Below are positions 17,328-25,372 of a stretch of DNA of 26,121 bases, piece after piece. The notes under the pieces were generated by a model. The model searched no databases, had not been told where the DNA came from, and saw only the letters and a list, made by a program, of their open reading frames with translations. This DNA comes from Flavobacterium psychrophilum (lineage in GTDB: Bacteria; Bacteroidota; Bacteroidia; Flavobacteriales; Flavobacteriaceae). Position 1 is the stretch's first letter; each line of letters opens with the position of its first letter. The stretch is from contig CAMCTL010000032.1 of assembly GCA_945878515.1 (NCBI GenBank), positions 1 through 26,121 of the forward strand. Reading direction: 5' to 3'. Both the position numbers and the translations under genes were made by a program.

Positions 17328-18374
17328 TTATGAATACATCTCTAGATAATACTTTACATAATCTCCAGAAGTAACATTATTCAACCAGTCTTCATTATTC
17401 AAATACCAATCTATTGTTAGTTCTAGTCCCTGCTCGAAAGTCACAGAAGGTTTCCATCCTAATGCTGCATTGATTTTGCTAGCATCAATTGCATAACGTA
17501 AATCATGACCTGGTCTATCTTTTACATAAGTGATTAACTTTTCAGAATCACCAAGCTGTCTAGATAGTTTGTTATCCATAATTTTACACAATACTTTTAC
17601 CAAATCAATGTTTTTCCACTCGTTAAAACCACCAATATTGTAAGTTTCGTGATTTTTACCTTGATGAAAAACTAAATCAATAGCCACTGCGTGGTCTTTT
17701 ACAAACAGCCAATCTCGGGTGTAATTTCCGTCACCGTAAACTGGTAAAGGCTTGTTATTAATAATATTGTTAATAAACAAGGGAATTAGTTTTTCGGGAA
17801 AATGATTCGGCCCATAGTTATTTGAGCAGTTGGTCAATACATAAGGTAATCCATAGGTCTCACCATAAGCTCTTACAAAATGGTCTGAACTAGCTTTTGA
17901 AGCAGAGTAAGGAGAGTTTGGGTCATAAGGGGTAGTTTCGGTAAAAAGGCCTTCAGCTCCCAAAGAACCATAAACCTCATCAGTACTAACATGATAAAAA
18001 CGTTTCCCTTCGCTATTATTTGCCCACTGTTTTTGTGCTGCATTTAGCAAATTTACTGTGCCAATAACATTTGTTTTTACAAAAGCCATTGGATCTTCAA
18101 TAGAGCGGTCCACGTGAGACTCGGCTGCCAAATGGATTACTCCATCAAATTGATGTTGTTGAAACAATTGTGCAATAAAAACCTCATCGGTAATATCCCC
18201 TTTTACAAAAGTGTAATTGTCCTCTTTCTCAATATCAATGATGTTCTTTAAATTTCCCGCATAAGTAAGCGCATCCAAATTAAAAATTTGGTATTCTGGA
18301 TATTTTTGTACAAAAAGTCGAACTACATGCGAACCAATAAATCCCGCTCCACCAGTTATTAGTACTTTCTTCAT
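17328..18374 (-). CDS. rfbB: dTDP-glucose 4,6-dehydratase RmlB
   Basis: Second enzyme of dTDP-L-rhamnose synthesis, dTDP-glucose to dTDP-4-keto-6-deoxyglucose, NAD-bound and cytoplasmic. It has 348 aa from the ATG at 18374; the frame extends three codons to a TTG at 18383 that is not needed. Motifs: TGGAGFIGSH at 7-16, HLAAESHVDRS at 81-91, the catalytic Thr131-Asp132-Glu133, and Tyr156-x3-Lys160 in YSASK, followed by NNYGP. This full active-site set separates RmlB from other SDR epimerases. It is detached from rmlC-rmlD-rmlA and sits with the UDP-HexNAc acid genes, 79 bp after the dehydrogenase. Confidence 0.96.
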   Translation of the reverse strand: MKKVLITGGAGFIGSHVVRLFVQKYPEYQIFNLDALTYAGNLKNIIDIEKEDNYTFVKGDITDEVFIAQLFQQHQFDGVIHLAAESHVDRSIEDPMAFVKTNVIGTVNLLNAAQKQWANNSEGKRFYHVSTDEVYGSLGAEGLFTETTPYDPNSPYSASKASSDHFVRAYGETYGLPYVLTNCSNNYGPNHFPEKLIPLFINNIINNKPLPVYGDGNYTRDWLFVKDHAVAIDLVFHQGKNHETYNIGGFNEWKNIDLVKVLCKIMDNKLSRQLGDSEKLITYVKDRPGHDLRYAIDASKINAALGWKPSVTFEQGLELTIDWYLNNEDWLNNVTSGDYVKYYLEMYS

Positions 18375-18453
18375 TATTTGCAATATTTAAAATTCAATTT
18401 TATTTAGAAAAACCAACTAAAAAAATACATCGGTTTAAAAGTGCATCATTAGC

Positions 18454-19737
18454 TTACAACTTCCCATCAACCTTACCAACTAAAACCCCTTTTACATCAT
18501 AAACAACTGAATTTCTATTCCTAAAATTATCAATATTCAAACTTAAAAATTCTTTATGTGCCACTCCTAAAACTACTGCATCGAACGTATCTGATGGCAA
18601 CTCTTTTGTGGTGCTCAATTTGTATTCGAACATGACCTCGGTTGGATTTGCCCAAGGATCACAAATAGTCAGTTTTATTCCATAATCTTCCAAGGCTTTA
18701 ATTAAATCAACAATTTTGGTGTTGCGAACATCAGGACAATTCTCCTTGAAAGTAATTCCCAACATTAATAAACTTGCACCATTGATAGAGATGCCTTTTT
18801 TGATCATCAGTTTAACTATTTGCGAGGCTACATATTCTCCCATACTATCATTCAAACGGCGTCCAGCCAGAATTATTTCGGGATGATAGCCGTGTTCTTG
18901 AGCCTTTTGTGCTAAATAGTAAGGATCAACACCTATACAATGTCCACCAACTAAGCCCGGTTTAAAAGGCAGAAAATTCCACTTTGTACCGGCTGCTTCC
19001 AAGACAGCCTGAGTGTCTATATGTAAAATATTGAAAATTTTAGACAATTCGTTTACAAACGCAATATTAATATCTCGTTGCGAATTCTCGATAACTTTAG
19101 CGGCTTCAGCGACTTTTATTGATGGGGCAAGATGAGTTCCCGCAGTGATAACCGATTGATACAATTGATTGACTTTAATTCCAATTTCTGGCGTAGAGCC
19201 TGAAGTAACTTTGAGAATTTTATCAACGGTATGTTCCTTGTCTCCTGGATTAATCCTCTCTGGTGAATAGCCAGCAAAAAAATCAACATTGAATTTTAAA
19301 CCTGAGATCATTTCCAAAACCGGCACGCATTCTTCTTCAGTAACACCAGGGTAAACAGTAGATTCATAAATAACAATATCTCCCTTTTTTAACACTTTTC
19401 CAACCGTATTGCTTGATTTGTATAATGGTGTCAAATCGGGACGATTATTTTTATCAATAGGCGTTGGAACAGTTACAATATAATAATTGCAATCACTGAT
19501 GTCATCGATCACTGCTGTGCAAAACAAACCATTCTTGGATGACGAAACTTCTACCAAGACATCTTTTAAGCTGTCAGAATCAATCTCAAAAGTGGTGTCA
19601 TTCCCCAATTTAAGAGCGTCTATTCGACTCTGATTTATATCAAATCCAACCACAGAGTATTTGGTTGCAAATAATCTAGCCAAAGGCAAACCTACATATC
19701 CTAACCCAATGATGGCTATTTTTATGTTATTATTCAA
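18454..19737 (-). CDS. tviB: UDP-N-acetylhexosamine 6-dehydrogenase, TviB/WbpO type, TTG start
   Basis: NAD-dependent oxidation of the C6 hydroxyl of UDP-GlcNAc or UDP-GalNAc to a uronic acid. The 427-aa protein closely follows TviB/WbpO. It has IAIIGLGYVGLPLA at 7-20, TVPTPIDKNNRPDLTPL at 89-105, ESTVYPGVTEEECVP at 125-139, SPERINPGD at 158-166, AEAAKVIENSQRDINIA at 210-226, and catalytic Cys267 in GGHCIGVDPYYL. No ATG is available: the conserved N terminus begins at a TTG (19735-19737), with an in-frame stop nine bases upstream. It follows the epimerase gene after a 346-bp gap. The pair predicts UDP-GalNAcA (or GlcNAcA) and therefore an acidic polymer. Confidence 0.94.
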   Translation of the reverse strand: MNNNIKIAIIGLGYVGLPLARLFATKYSVVGFDINQSRIDALKLGNDTTFEIDSDSLKDVLVEVSSSKNGLFCTAVIDDISDCNYYIVTVPTPIDKNNRPDLTPLYKSSNTVGKVLKKGDIVIYESTVYPGVTEEECVPVLEMISGLKFNVDFFAGYSPERINPGDKEHTVDKILKVTSGSTPEIGIKVNQLYQSVITAGTHLAPSIKVAEAAKVIENSQRDINIAFVNELSKIFNILHIDTQAVLEAAGTKWNFLPFKPGLVGGHCIGVDPYYLAQKAQEHGYHPEIILAGRRLNDSMGEYVASQIVKLMIKKGISINGASLLMLGITFKENCPDVRNTKIVDLIKALEDYGIKLTICDPWANPTEVMFEYKLSTTKELPSDTFDAVVLGVAHKEFLSLNIDNFRNRNSVVYDVKGVLVGKVDGKL

Positions 19738-20083
19738 TTTATATTACTTTTTTTGATTCAAACTTGAGACTTTTTTGTCTCTTTTAATGTCATAACTTTA
19801 ATGTCCTATTCCCTGATAAAAAAACCCAATAGCTGTTAAATTCGAATAATTTAATATTAAATTACTTCTATCAAAGCTATAATATAAATAATAAACGGAG
19901 TGAACCTGAAAATTAAATATCAATTCCTACTAAACAGGTCAATTTATTTATTGCTGCATTTCAATATGTAAAATTATCCAAAAAAATTATTTTACAGTAA
20001 TGTTTTATTTTTATAATTATAAAAACATAGAAAACAAAAGCTTTTCACCGCATTTTTTTTGACTAATCCAAAAAAAAGTAAAA
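19738..20083. other. 346-bp A+T-rich gap between the tviC-like and tviB-like genes
   Basis: No gene is seen. It holds an 18-bp A+T palindrome (20008-20025), a hairpin with perfect GAGAC/GTCTC arms (19766-19770 and 19777-19781) about 30 nt before the tviB-like start, and a minus-strand TAGCTTTG box (19872-19879) with no TTG partner. The palindrome just after the epimerase gene might weakly terminate transcription. Confidence 0.5.
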
Positions 20084-21067
20084 CTATTTTAAGTTCTCCC
20101 AATACCAATTTACAGCCTCTTTCAGACCATCTTTCAAAGAGAATTTAGGATTATAACCCAACAATCTTTTGGCCTTATCAATACTTGCCAATGAATGCGG
20201 AATATCTCCGATACGATTTGTACCATACTCAACATTTACACTTGCAATTTCTGGATTATATTTAGATAAATTCTCTTTTAAATTCTCAACCAAATTGTTC
20301 AATGTATTTCTTTCTCCAAAAGCGGTATTAAAAACAGTATTTATTGCTTCAGGATTTAGAGTTTTCATTGCCAAATCATTCATTTGAATTACGTTATCGA
20401 TGTAAGTAAAATCACGAGAATAATTACCATCACCATTTATTTTTGGGCTTTGTAATTGCATCAACTGCAAAACAAATTTCGGAATTACTGCAGCATATGC
20501 ACCATTAGGATCTTGTTTTCTTCCAAAGACATTAAAATAGCGTAATCCAATTGTTTCAAGTCCATAAGTTCTGCTAAAAATTTCTGCATATAATTCATTG
20601 ACATATTTAGTTATAGCATAAGGTGATAAAGGCTTACCAATAATATCTTCTACTTTTGGCAATGATTCCGAATCACCATAAGTAGAAGAACTAGCTGCAT
20701 ATATAAACCGTTTTACATTTGCATCCCTTGAAGCGGTTAGCATATTCAGAAAACCTGAAACATTGACTTCGTTTGTAGTAATAGGATCATTAATGGAACG
20801 AGGCACCGAGCCTAAAGCAGCCTGATGAAATACATAGTCTACATCGTTTACCGCTTTTTGACAATCCACTAAATTCCGAATATCACCTTCTATCAAAAGA
20901 AAATCGACATTATTTATGCAATTAATCAAGTTATGTTTATGTCCGGTAGCAAAGTTATCCAAACAAATCACAATATGACCTTGTGACAAAAAATACTCGC
21001 ACAAATTTGAACCAATAAAACCTGCACCACCTGTTACTAATATCCTATTTCTATTTTCAGCTTTCAT
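20084..21067 (-). CDS. tviC: UDP-GlcNAc 4-epimerase, WbpP/TviC type
   Basis: Cytoplasmic SDR epimerase interconverting UDP-GlcNAc and UDP-GalNAc (or the corresponding uronic acids). It has 327 aa with TGGAGFIGSN at 12-21, LDNFATG at 36-42, FHQAALGSVPRSINDP at 80-95, the Ser126-128/Tyr150-x3-Lys154 active site (ASSSTYGD, SPYAITKY), and RYFNVFGRKQDPNGAYAAVIP. The last block is nearly identical to the WbpP/TviC subgroup, which prefers N-acetylated substrates over plain UDP-glucose. ATG at 21067, 26 bp after the kinase gene, so it is probably cotranscribed with the export genes. Confidence 0.94.
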   Translation of the reverse strand: MKAENRNRILVTGGAGFIGSNLCEYFLSQGHIVICLDNFATGHKHNLINCINNVDFLLIEGDIRNLVDCQKAVNDVDYVFHQAALGSVPRSINDPITTNEVNVSGFLNMLTASRDANVKRFIYAASSSTYGDSESLPKVEDIIGKPLSPYAITKYVNELYAEIFSRTYGLETIGLRYFNVFGRKQDPNGAYAAVIPKFVLQLMQLQSPKINGDGNYSRDFTYIDNVIQMNDLAMKTLNPEAINTVFNTAFGERNTLNNLVENLKENLSKYNPEIASVNVEYGTNRIGDIPHSLASIDKAKRLLGYNPKFSLKDGLKEAVNWYWENLK

Positions 21068-21093
21068 TCTATTTATATTTTTTAAAGCTATAA

Positions 21094-23559
21094 CTAGAAC
21101 CTAATTTTTGCAATTTTTTTAACTACCTTCTCTAAAAACGTTGTGGGTTTATCATCCTCACTATATCCGTTTGAATAAGTTGAAGAACCATATCCGTAAC
21201 CATAGCCATAACCATAACCAGCTCCATACTTAGCTTTATTCTGGAATCCATTAAAAATAATACTAGTATTAGTTAGTTCTCCTCTTTTAACCCTGTTGTT
21301 GAGTAAAGTAATCATTTCCTTTCTAGTGAAATTTTGTCGTACAATATACAAAGTTAAATCAGAAAATTGAGCAAGCTCCAAAGCATCGGAAACTAAACCA
21401 ACCGGTGGAGTATCTAAAATTATATAATCATACTTTCCTTTTAACTCTTCAATCATTTCTTTCATAGCATCGCTGATAATCATTTCTGCAGGATTTGGCG
21501 GTATTGGACCAGACAAAATAACGTCAAGAAACGGAATATGAGTTTTATTAATAATTTCATCTATTGTTTTTTGCTTAATGAGATAATTTACAACACCTAC
21601 GTCATTAGGTAGATTAAATTCATCGAACAACTTAGGTTTTCGCAAATCCATACCTATGATTACGGTCTTTTTTTCACTTAAGGCAAAAACAGTAGCTATA
21701 TTTAAAGAACAGAATGTTTTGCCTTCCCCGCTTACAGACGAAGTTATCATCAAAGTTTTTGCTCCTTCTAATAGTTTACTTTTGTATAGATATTGAAGAG
21801 AAGATCTGATCGCCCGAAATGATTCTGACAATGCAGATTTGGGTTTTGAATAAACTGTCAAATCGCTACTGTCTTTGCTTAAGCCGATAACTCCAATTAA
21901 TGGGATTTTAGTCAATCTACTAATATCATCAGTATTTTGAATGGAATTATTAATGAAAAAAATTGTAAAAACTAGTAGTAATGGAAAAAGCAATCCGAGA
22001 AAAAAAGCCAAGACATAATTAACTGAATTTTTGTTACCGATTGATCCACCACCTATATCTTTTGCAGGATCAATAAAATGAATATCTGATAAATTTGCAG
22101 CTTTTACGATATCGGCTTCTGTTCGTTTTTGAAGAAAAGAGTTATAAATATTGTCGCTTAAATCGTATTTTCTTTTTATTTTGATAAGTTCTTGTTGGTC
22201 ATCTGGCAGTTGTTTAATTTTACTTTCGGATTTTTTGATTTTATCTTCAATAATTGCTAAATCGTATTGCAAAGCGACTTTAGCTGTGCTGATATTTTCT
22301 AGTAAAACCTTCTTAACGGCTTCCATTTGATTATCAAAATTTTGGAATATTTTCTCGCTTTTTACGGCGTATGCCAACTCAGATCTTTGGGTTGAAAGCG
22401 AAATTAGCCTACTAACATTTAAAATAACGTTCGGATCTTCAATTCCAGCAACGGATGGTGCGGGAAGTTTAGAATAATCAACACTGTTTTTTAAATAGGA
22501 TCGCAGTGAATTATAGTACGTAATTTTTCGAACAATTCCATCTTTTTGCACATCATCCTCCACAATTTTATCTGAAAATTTAGCACCATCTCCTTCAATT
22601 TCATAAATGTTTTTGTCTTTACGAAACGATTTGAGTTCGTTATTCGTCTCCTTTAACTGCGTCTCCATTGACACTAGAGCACTGTCTATAAATCTAATAG
22701 TATTTGTAGCAAATTGGTTTTTTCCATCAAGTTGTCTTTTGATAAGCATTTTTACTGTTGAATTTAAATATTCAACCATTCTGGCTTTATTTGTACCCTG
22801 CATATCAAGAGTCATTATCGAGCCACCCTTTTCATCAGCCTTTACGTTAATGCCTCTATAAATAGAAACTGTTTCGTCAAAATTATTAAATCTGACATAG
22901 TATTCATTTCCTTTGTAAAATCCTGGATTGTCCTTTATCTGGAGTTTCCAATTCAAAAAAGGCAAAGAAACTGTGTTACCTACTTTGTATCTTTTTACAA
23001 AATCACCAACTACGACAGATGTCTTGCTAGATGAATTATCAGCATAGGTAATTAATGATGCAGTATTACTCTCAAATAAAATTTGTATTTCATAATCACT
23101 TTCTGTCAGAAATTTAATTTTTATAAGGTTTAATGCAAGCTGTGGCCGAGATTTATCGATGTTAACTACAAAAGGTACGGCACCATAAACATCTACAAGA
23201 TTATATTTGCCCCTTGACAAATAACTAATATAATATTGAAGTTTATCAACTACCAACTCATTGTGAGAACGTGACTGTAAAGTTGTAGCGATCGTTTGAA
23301 CTTGATCGGATGTTCCACCCCAGTTAAAAACTAAACTCGTATTGGAGGTAAATAATGGATTTGTTTCTTCTTTTACAGATATAACCGTTTGTAAATTATA
23401 AACTACTTCTTTTCGTATATTAACCTGATAAGCAATAGTAAAAGTAATTATTAAACTCAGCAAAAACCATTGCCAATAACTACCAATTTTAACAAGTAAT
23501 CCTTTAAAATCAAATCCTGTTTCGGCTTCAAAAATTGAAAAATCTTTTATGTCTAGCAT
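21094..23559 (-). CDS. wzc: Wzc-type polysaccharide co-polymerase with tyrosine autokinase domain
   Basis: 821-aa inner-membrane protein that couples chain-length control and export to tyrosine phosphorylation. A first helix is at about 29-45, and a large periplasmic region with heptad-like coiled coils (about 285-480) follows. A second helix lies near 513-537. The cytoplasmic BY-kinase has the oligomerisation motif ESFRAIRSSLQYL (580-592), Walker A SSVSGEGKT (607-615), Walker A' VIIGMDLRKPKL (633-644) and Walker B YIILDTPPV (712-720). A Gly-Tyr run occupies 779-791 with more Tyr at 795 and 799. Unusually, the Tyr cluster is followed by a Lys-rich tail of about 20 residues. It lies 8 bp after the Wza-type gene, a clear operon pair. 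Confidence 0.95.
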   Translation of the reverse strand: MLDIKDFSIFEAETGFDFKGLLVKIGSYWQWFLLSLIITFTIAYQVNIRKEVVYNLQTVISVKEETNPLFTSNTSLVFNWGGTSDQVQTIATTLQSRSHNELVVDKLQYYISYLSRGKYNLVDVYGAVPFVVNIDKSRPQLALNLIKIKFLTESDYEIQILFESNTASLITYADNSSSKTSVVVGDFVKRYKVGNTVSLPFLNWKLQIKDNPGFYKGNEYYVRFNNFDETVSIYRGINVKADEKGGSIMTLDMQGTNKARMVEYLNSTVKMLIKRQLDGKNQFATNTIRFIDSALVSMETQLKETNNELKSFRKDKNIYEIEGDGAKFSDKIVEDDVQKDGIVRKITYYNSLRSYLKNSVDYSKLPAPSVAGIEDPNVILNVSRLISLSTQRSELAYAVKSEKIFQNFDNQMEAVKKVLLENISTAKVALQYDLAIIEDKIKKSESKIKQLPDDQQELIKIKRKYDLSDNIYNSFLQKRTEADIVKAANLSDIHFIDPAKDIGGGSIGNKNSVNYVLAFFLGLLFPLLLVFTIFFINNSIQNTDDISRLTKIPLIGVIGLSKDSSDLTVYSKPKSALSESFRAIRSSLQYLYKSKLLEGAKTLMITSSVSGEGKTFCSLNIATVFALSEKKTVIIGMDLRKPKLFDEFNLPNDVGVVNYLIKQKTIDEIINKTHIPFLDVILSGPIPPNPAEMIISDAMKEMIEELKGKYDYIILDTPPVGLVSDALELAQFSDLTLYIVRQNFTRKEMITLLNNRVKRGELTNTSIIFNGFQNKAKYGAGYGYGYGYGYGSSTYSNGYSEDDKPTTFLEKVVKKIAKIRF

Positions 23560-23567
23560 TATTGCCT

Positions 23568-24359
23568 TTAATTATTATTAAGTAAAATAAGAGTAGTTGT
23601 GAAGAATGTAAAAACAGAAAACAACGCAGTTAGAGACTCAGTGCCTGTTTTACCCGTACCCCACGATTTCTGCTTCAGCGGTTTTACATAAATATAGTCG
23701 TTTGGCTGCAAATAAAAATAAGGCGAATTCATTACATTAATGTCCGTTAAATCTATGTCGTGCATTTCGATTCCAGTAGGGGTTTGGCGCATAATTGTAA
23801 CAGCGCTTCTGTCTCCGGTAATCGTTATATCTTCGGAGTTAGCAATTGCTTCTAATATATTTACCCTGTCTTGGTATAAAATCTTTGATCCTACACTGCC
23901 AACTTCGCCGTTAGTGGTATATCTAAATCCTCCCAAACGTACCATTACAAAAATATTAGCTTCTTTCTTAAAATAATCATCTAACAGTTGCTTCTCAATT
24001 TTTAATCTTAACTCTTCGGTTGTGTATCCCACAGCCAACATTTCACCTAAAACAGGTATACGAATATTTCCATGATTATCTACTGTATAACCTGTAAAAT
24101 ATAAAGAATTAGCATTAACATTATTCTCAACTCGATATGTAGTGTCAAAAATGCCCGACAATTTTGGATCATCAGTCTTGATAGAAATACTTAGTATATC
24201 ATTAATTTGAAGTCTATATGGTTTAGACATAACTTCTGATACTTGCGAAATACTTGAAGAATTACCTTTATTCTGCAGGTAAACAAGCTTTTTAGTGGAA
24301 ATACAAGAACCAAAAAAAGTACTTATCACTAAGATAACACATAATTTAATTTTATTCAT
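23568..24359 (-). CDS. wza: Short Wza-type polysaccharide export lipoprotein (OPX)
   Basis: 263-aa outer-membrane export protein. The lipoprotein signal peptide has its lipobox ending at Cys19 (TFFGSC), then the polysaccharide-export domain (YRLQINDILSISIKTDDP, about 48-65), YTVDNHGNIRIPVLGEM near 91-107, and one SLBB domain (TTNGEVGSVGSK onward). A C-terminal hydrophobic helix, which in Wza crosses the outer membrane, covers about 241-260. It is shorter than E. coli Wza, as usual for Bacteroidota. ATG at 24359; it is followed 8 bp later by the kinase gene. Confidence 0.93.
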   Translation of the reverse strand: MNKIKLCVILVISTFFGSCISTKKLVYLQNKGNSSSISQVSEVMSKPYRLQINDILSISIKTDDPKLSGIFDTTYRVENNVNANSLYFTGYTVDNHGNIRIPVLGEMLAVGYTTEELRLKIEKQLLDDYFKKEANIFVMVRLGGFRYTTNGEVGSVGSKILYQDRVNILEAIANSEDITITGDRSAVTIMRQTPTGIEMHDIDLTDINVMNSPYFYLQPNDYIYVKPLKQKSWGTGKTGTESLTALFSVFTFFTTTLILLNNN

Positions 24360-24410
24360 TTTAAAATTTAGATAAAAAATATAAGTTTTCGTTTAATAAT
24401 TAAAAAAATG

Positions 24411-24418
24411 CAAAAATA
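24411..24418 (-). promoter_or_regulatory. Candidate -7 box upstream of the short wza-type gene
   Basis: An exact TATTTTTG on the minus strand, about 52 nt before the ATG and just after a terminator-like hairpin. No TTG lies 17-23 nt upstream (the nearest is 27 nt away), so this is weaker than the three complete promoters. Confidence 0.35.
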
Positions 24419-24467
24419 AAAAATATAATATTATAACGATTTGAACAAAAGCATAAATATTAGATGT

Positions 24468-24496
24468 AAAAACAAAAATGATTAAAAAAATCATTT
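24468..24496 (-). terminator. Likely intrinsic terminator of recR
   Basis: The 8-bp arms AAATGATT and AATCATTT (24489-24496 and 24476-24483) with a 5-nt loop are followed in the minus transcript by a T-rich tract with one G (24478 down to 24468). It sits about 105 bp after the recR stop. The stem has only one G-C pair, so termination may be weak. Confidence 0.45.
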
Positions 24497-24601
24497 CAGA
24501 ACTTTCGAAAAAAATACTTACAGGTTAAACGAATTTCTGCCTATTGAAATCATTTCGGCTATAATACCAAACGAATGTACTTAAATCATCTGCATAAAAT
24601 T

Positions 24602-25219
24602 CTATTTTTTAAAAGAATTTTCAAAAGGTACTCGATATAAAATACTTCTTCCAAGAGTAACCTCATCAGCATATTCTAATTCGTCGCCTACAGAAATTCC
24701 TCTTGCAATAGAAGAAGTAATAACATCAGAATTTTGAATTTGTTTATAAATATAAAAGTTGGTTGTATCTCCTTCCATTGTGGAACTCAATGCAAAGATA
24801 ATTTCCTTGACATTTCCAGCCTTAACTTTTTCTACAAGTGTACCTATATTTAACTGATTGGGGCCAACACCGTCTATTGGAGAAATCTTGCCTCCTAAAA
24901 CATGATAAATTCCCCTAAATTGCCCTGTGTTTTCAATAGCAATGACATCACGAATGTCTTCGACAACACAAATAATTTTATGGTCTCTTTTAACATTAGC
25001 ACAAATTAAACATATATCGAAATCAGAAATATTATGACAACTACTGCAAAACAATACATCTTTTCTCATACTTACCAGAGCTTCTGACAGAAAGATGGTC
25101 TTCTCAGAGGGTTGTTTCAATAAATGTAAAACTAATCTTAAGGCTGTGCGTTTACCGATACCCGGCAATTGTGACATCTCATTAACAGCTTTTTCCAAAA
25201 GTTTAGATGAAAAGTCCAT
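24602..25219 (-). CDS. recR: Recombination mediator protein RecR
   Basis: Housekeeping DNA-repair protein that works with RecF/RecO to load RecA on gapped DNA. At 205 aa it has normal RecR length: the helix-hairpin-helix region with [12 protein letters not shown] at 18-29, a four-Cys zinc site (Cys58, Cys61, Cys70, Cys73), and the Toprim domain starting [15 protein letters not shown] at 82-96 with the conserved [12 protein letters not shown] loop at 109-120. The stop is TAG. It is set between two exopolysaccharide kinase genes but bounded by a terminator upstream and a terminator-like hairpin downstream, so it is probably an independent unit with no role in polymer synthesis. Confidence 0.97.
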   Translation of the reverse strand: MDFSSKLLEKAVNEMSQLPGIGKRTALRLVLHLLKQPSEKTIFLSEALVSMRKDVLFCSSCHNISDFDICLICANVKRDHKIICVVEDIRDVIAIENTGQFRGIYHVLGGKISPIDGVGPNQLNIGTLVEKVKAGNVKEIIFALSSTMEGDTTNFYIYKQIQNSDVITSSIARGISVGDELEYADEVTLGRSILYRVPFENSFKK

Positions 25220-25345
25220 AATTTAAAAATCAGTAGTTTTTTTTACAACTATTTAAAAAAGATTAACAATTTTAAAATGCACATTTATTTAATCAGTAAA
25301 AAAGAAACACAATAGCTATCAAGGAGAACATTACAGTGCCTCAAT

Positions 25346-25368
25346 AAAAAAAAGAGGCTTTCGCCCCC
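25346..25368 (-). terminator. Intrinsic terminator of the upstream tyrosine-kinase gene
   Basis: In the minus transcript a GGGGC/GCCTC-type stem (25363-25367 with 25354-25358, one G-U) closed by a GAAA tetraloop is followed by eight T residues (25353 to 25346). It begins five bases after the kinase stop codon. A GAGGC further downstream (25338-25342) could pair alternatively with GCCTC. Confidence 0.85.
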
Positions 25369-25372
25369 ATTT

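Noticed and set aside
22607..22861. Plus-strand ORF of 84 codons inside wzc
   Set aside because: Antisense shadow of the kinase gene's periplasmic region; no independent support.
25331..25358. Possible attenuator: alternative GCCTC/GAGGC hairpin overlapping the kinase terminator
   Set aside because: Interesting geometry, but the primary terminator explains the site and there is no coding sequence close downstream in the right place for attenuation control.
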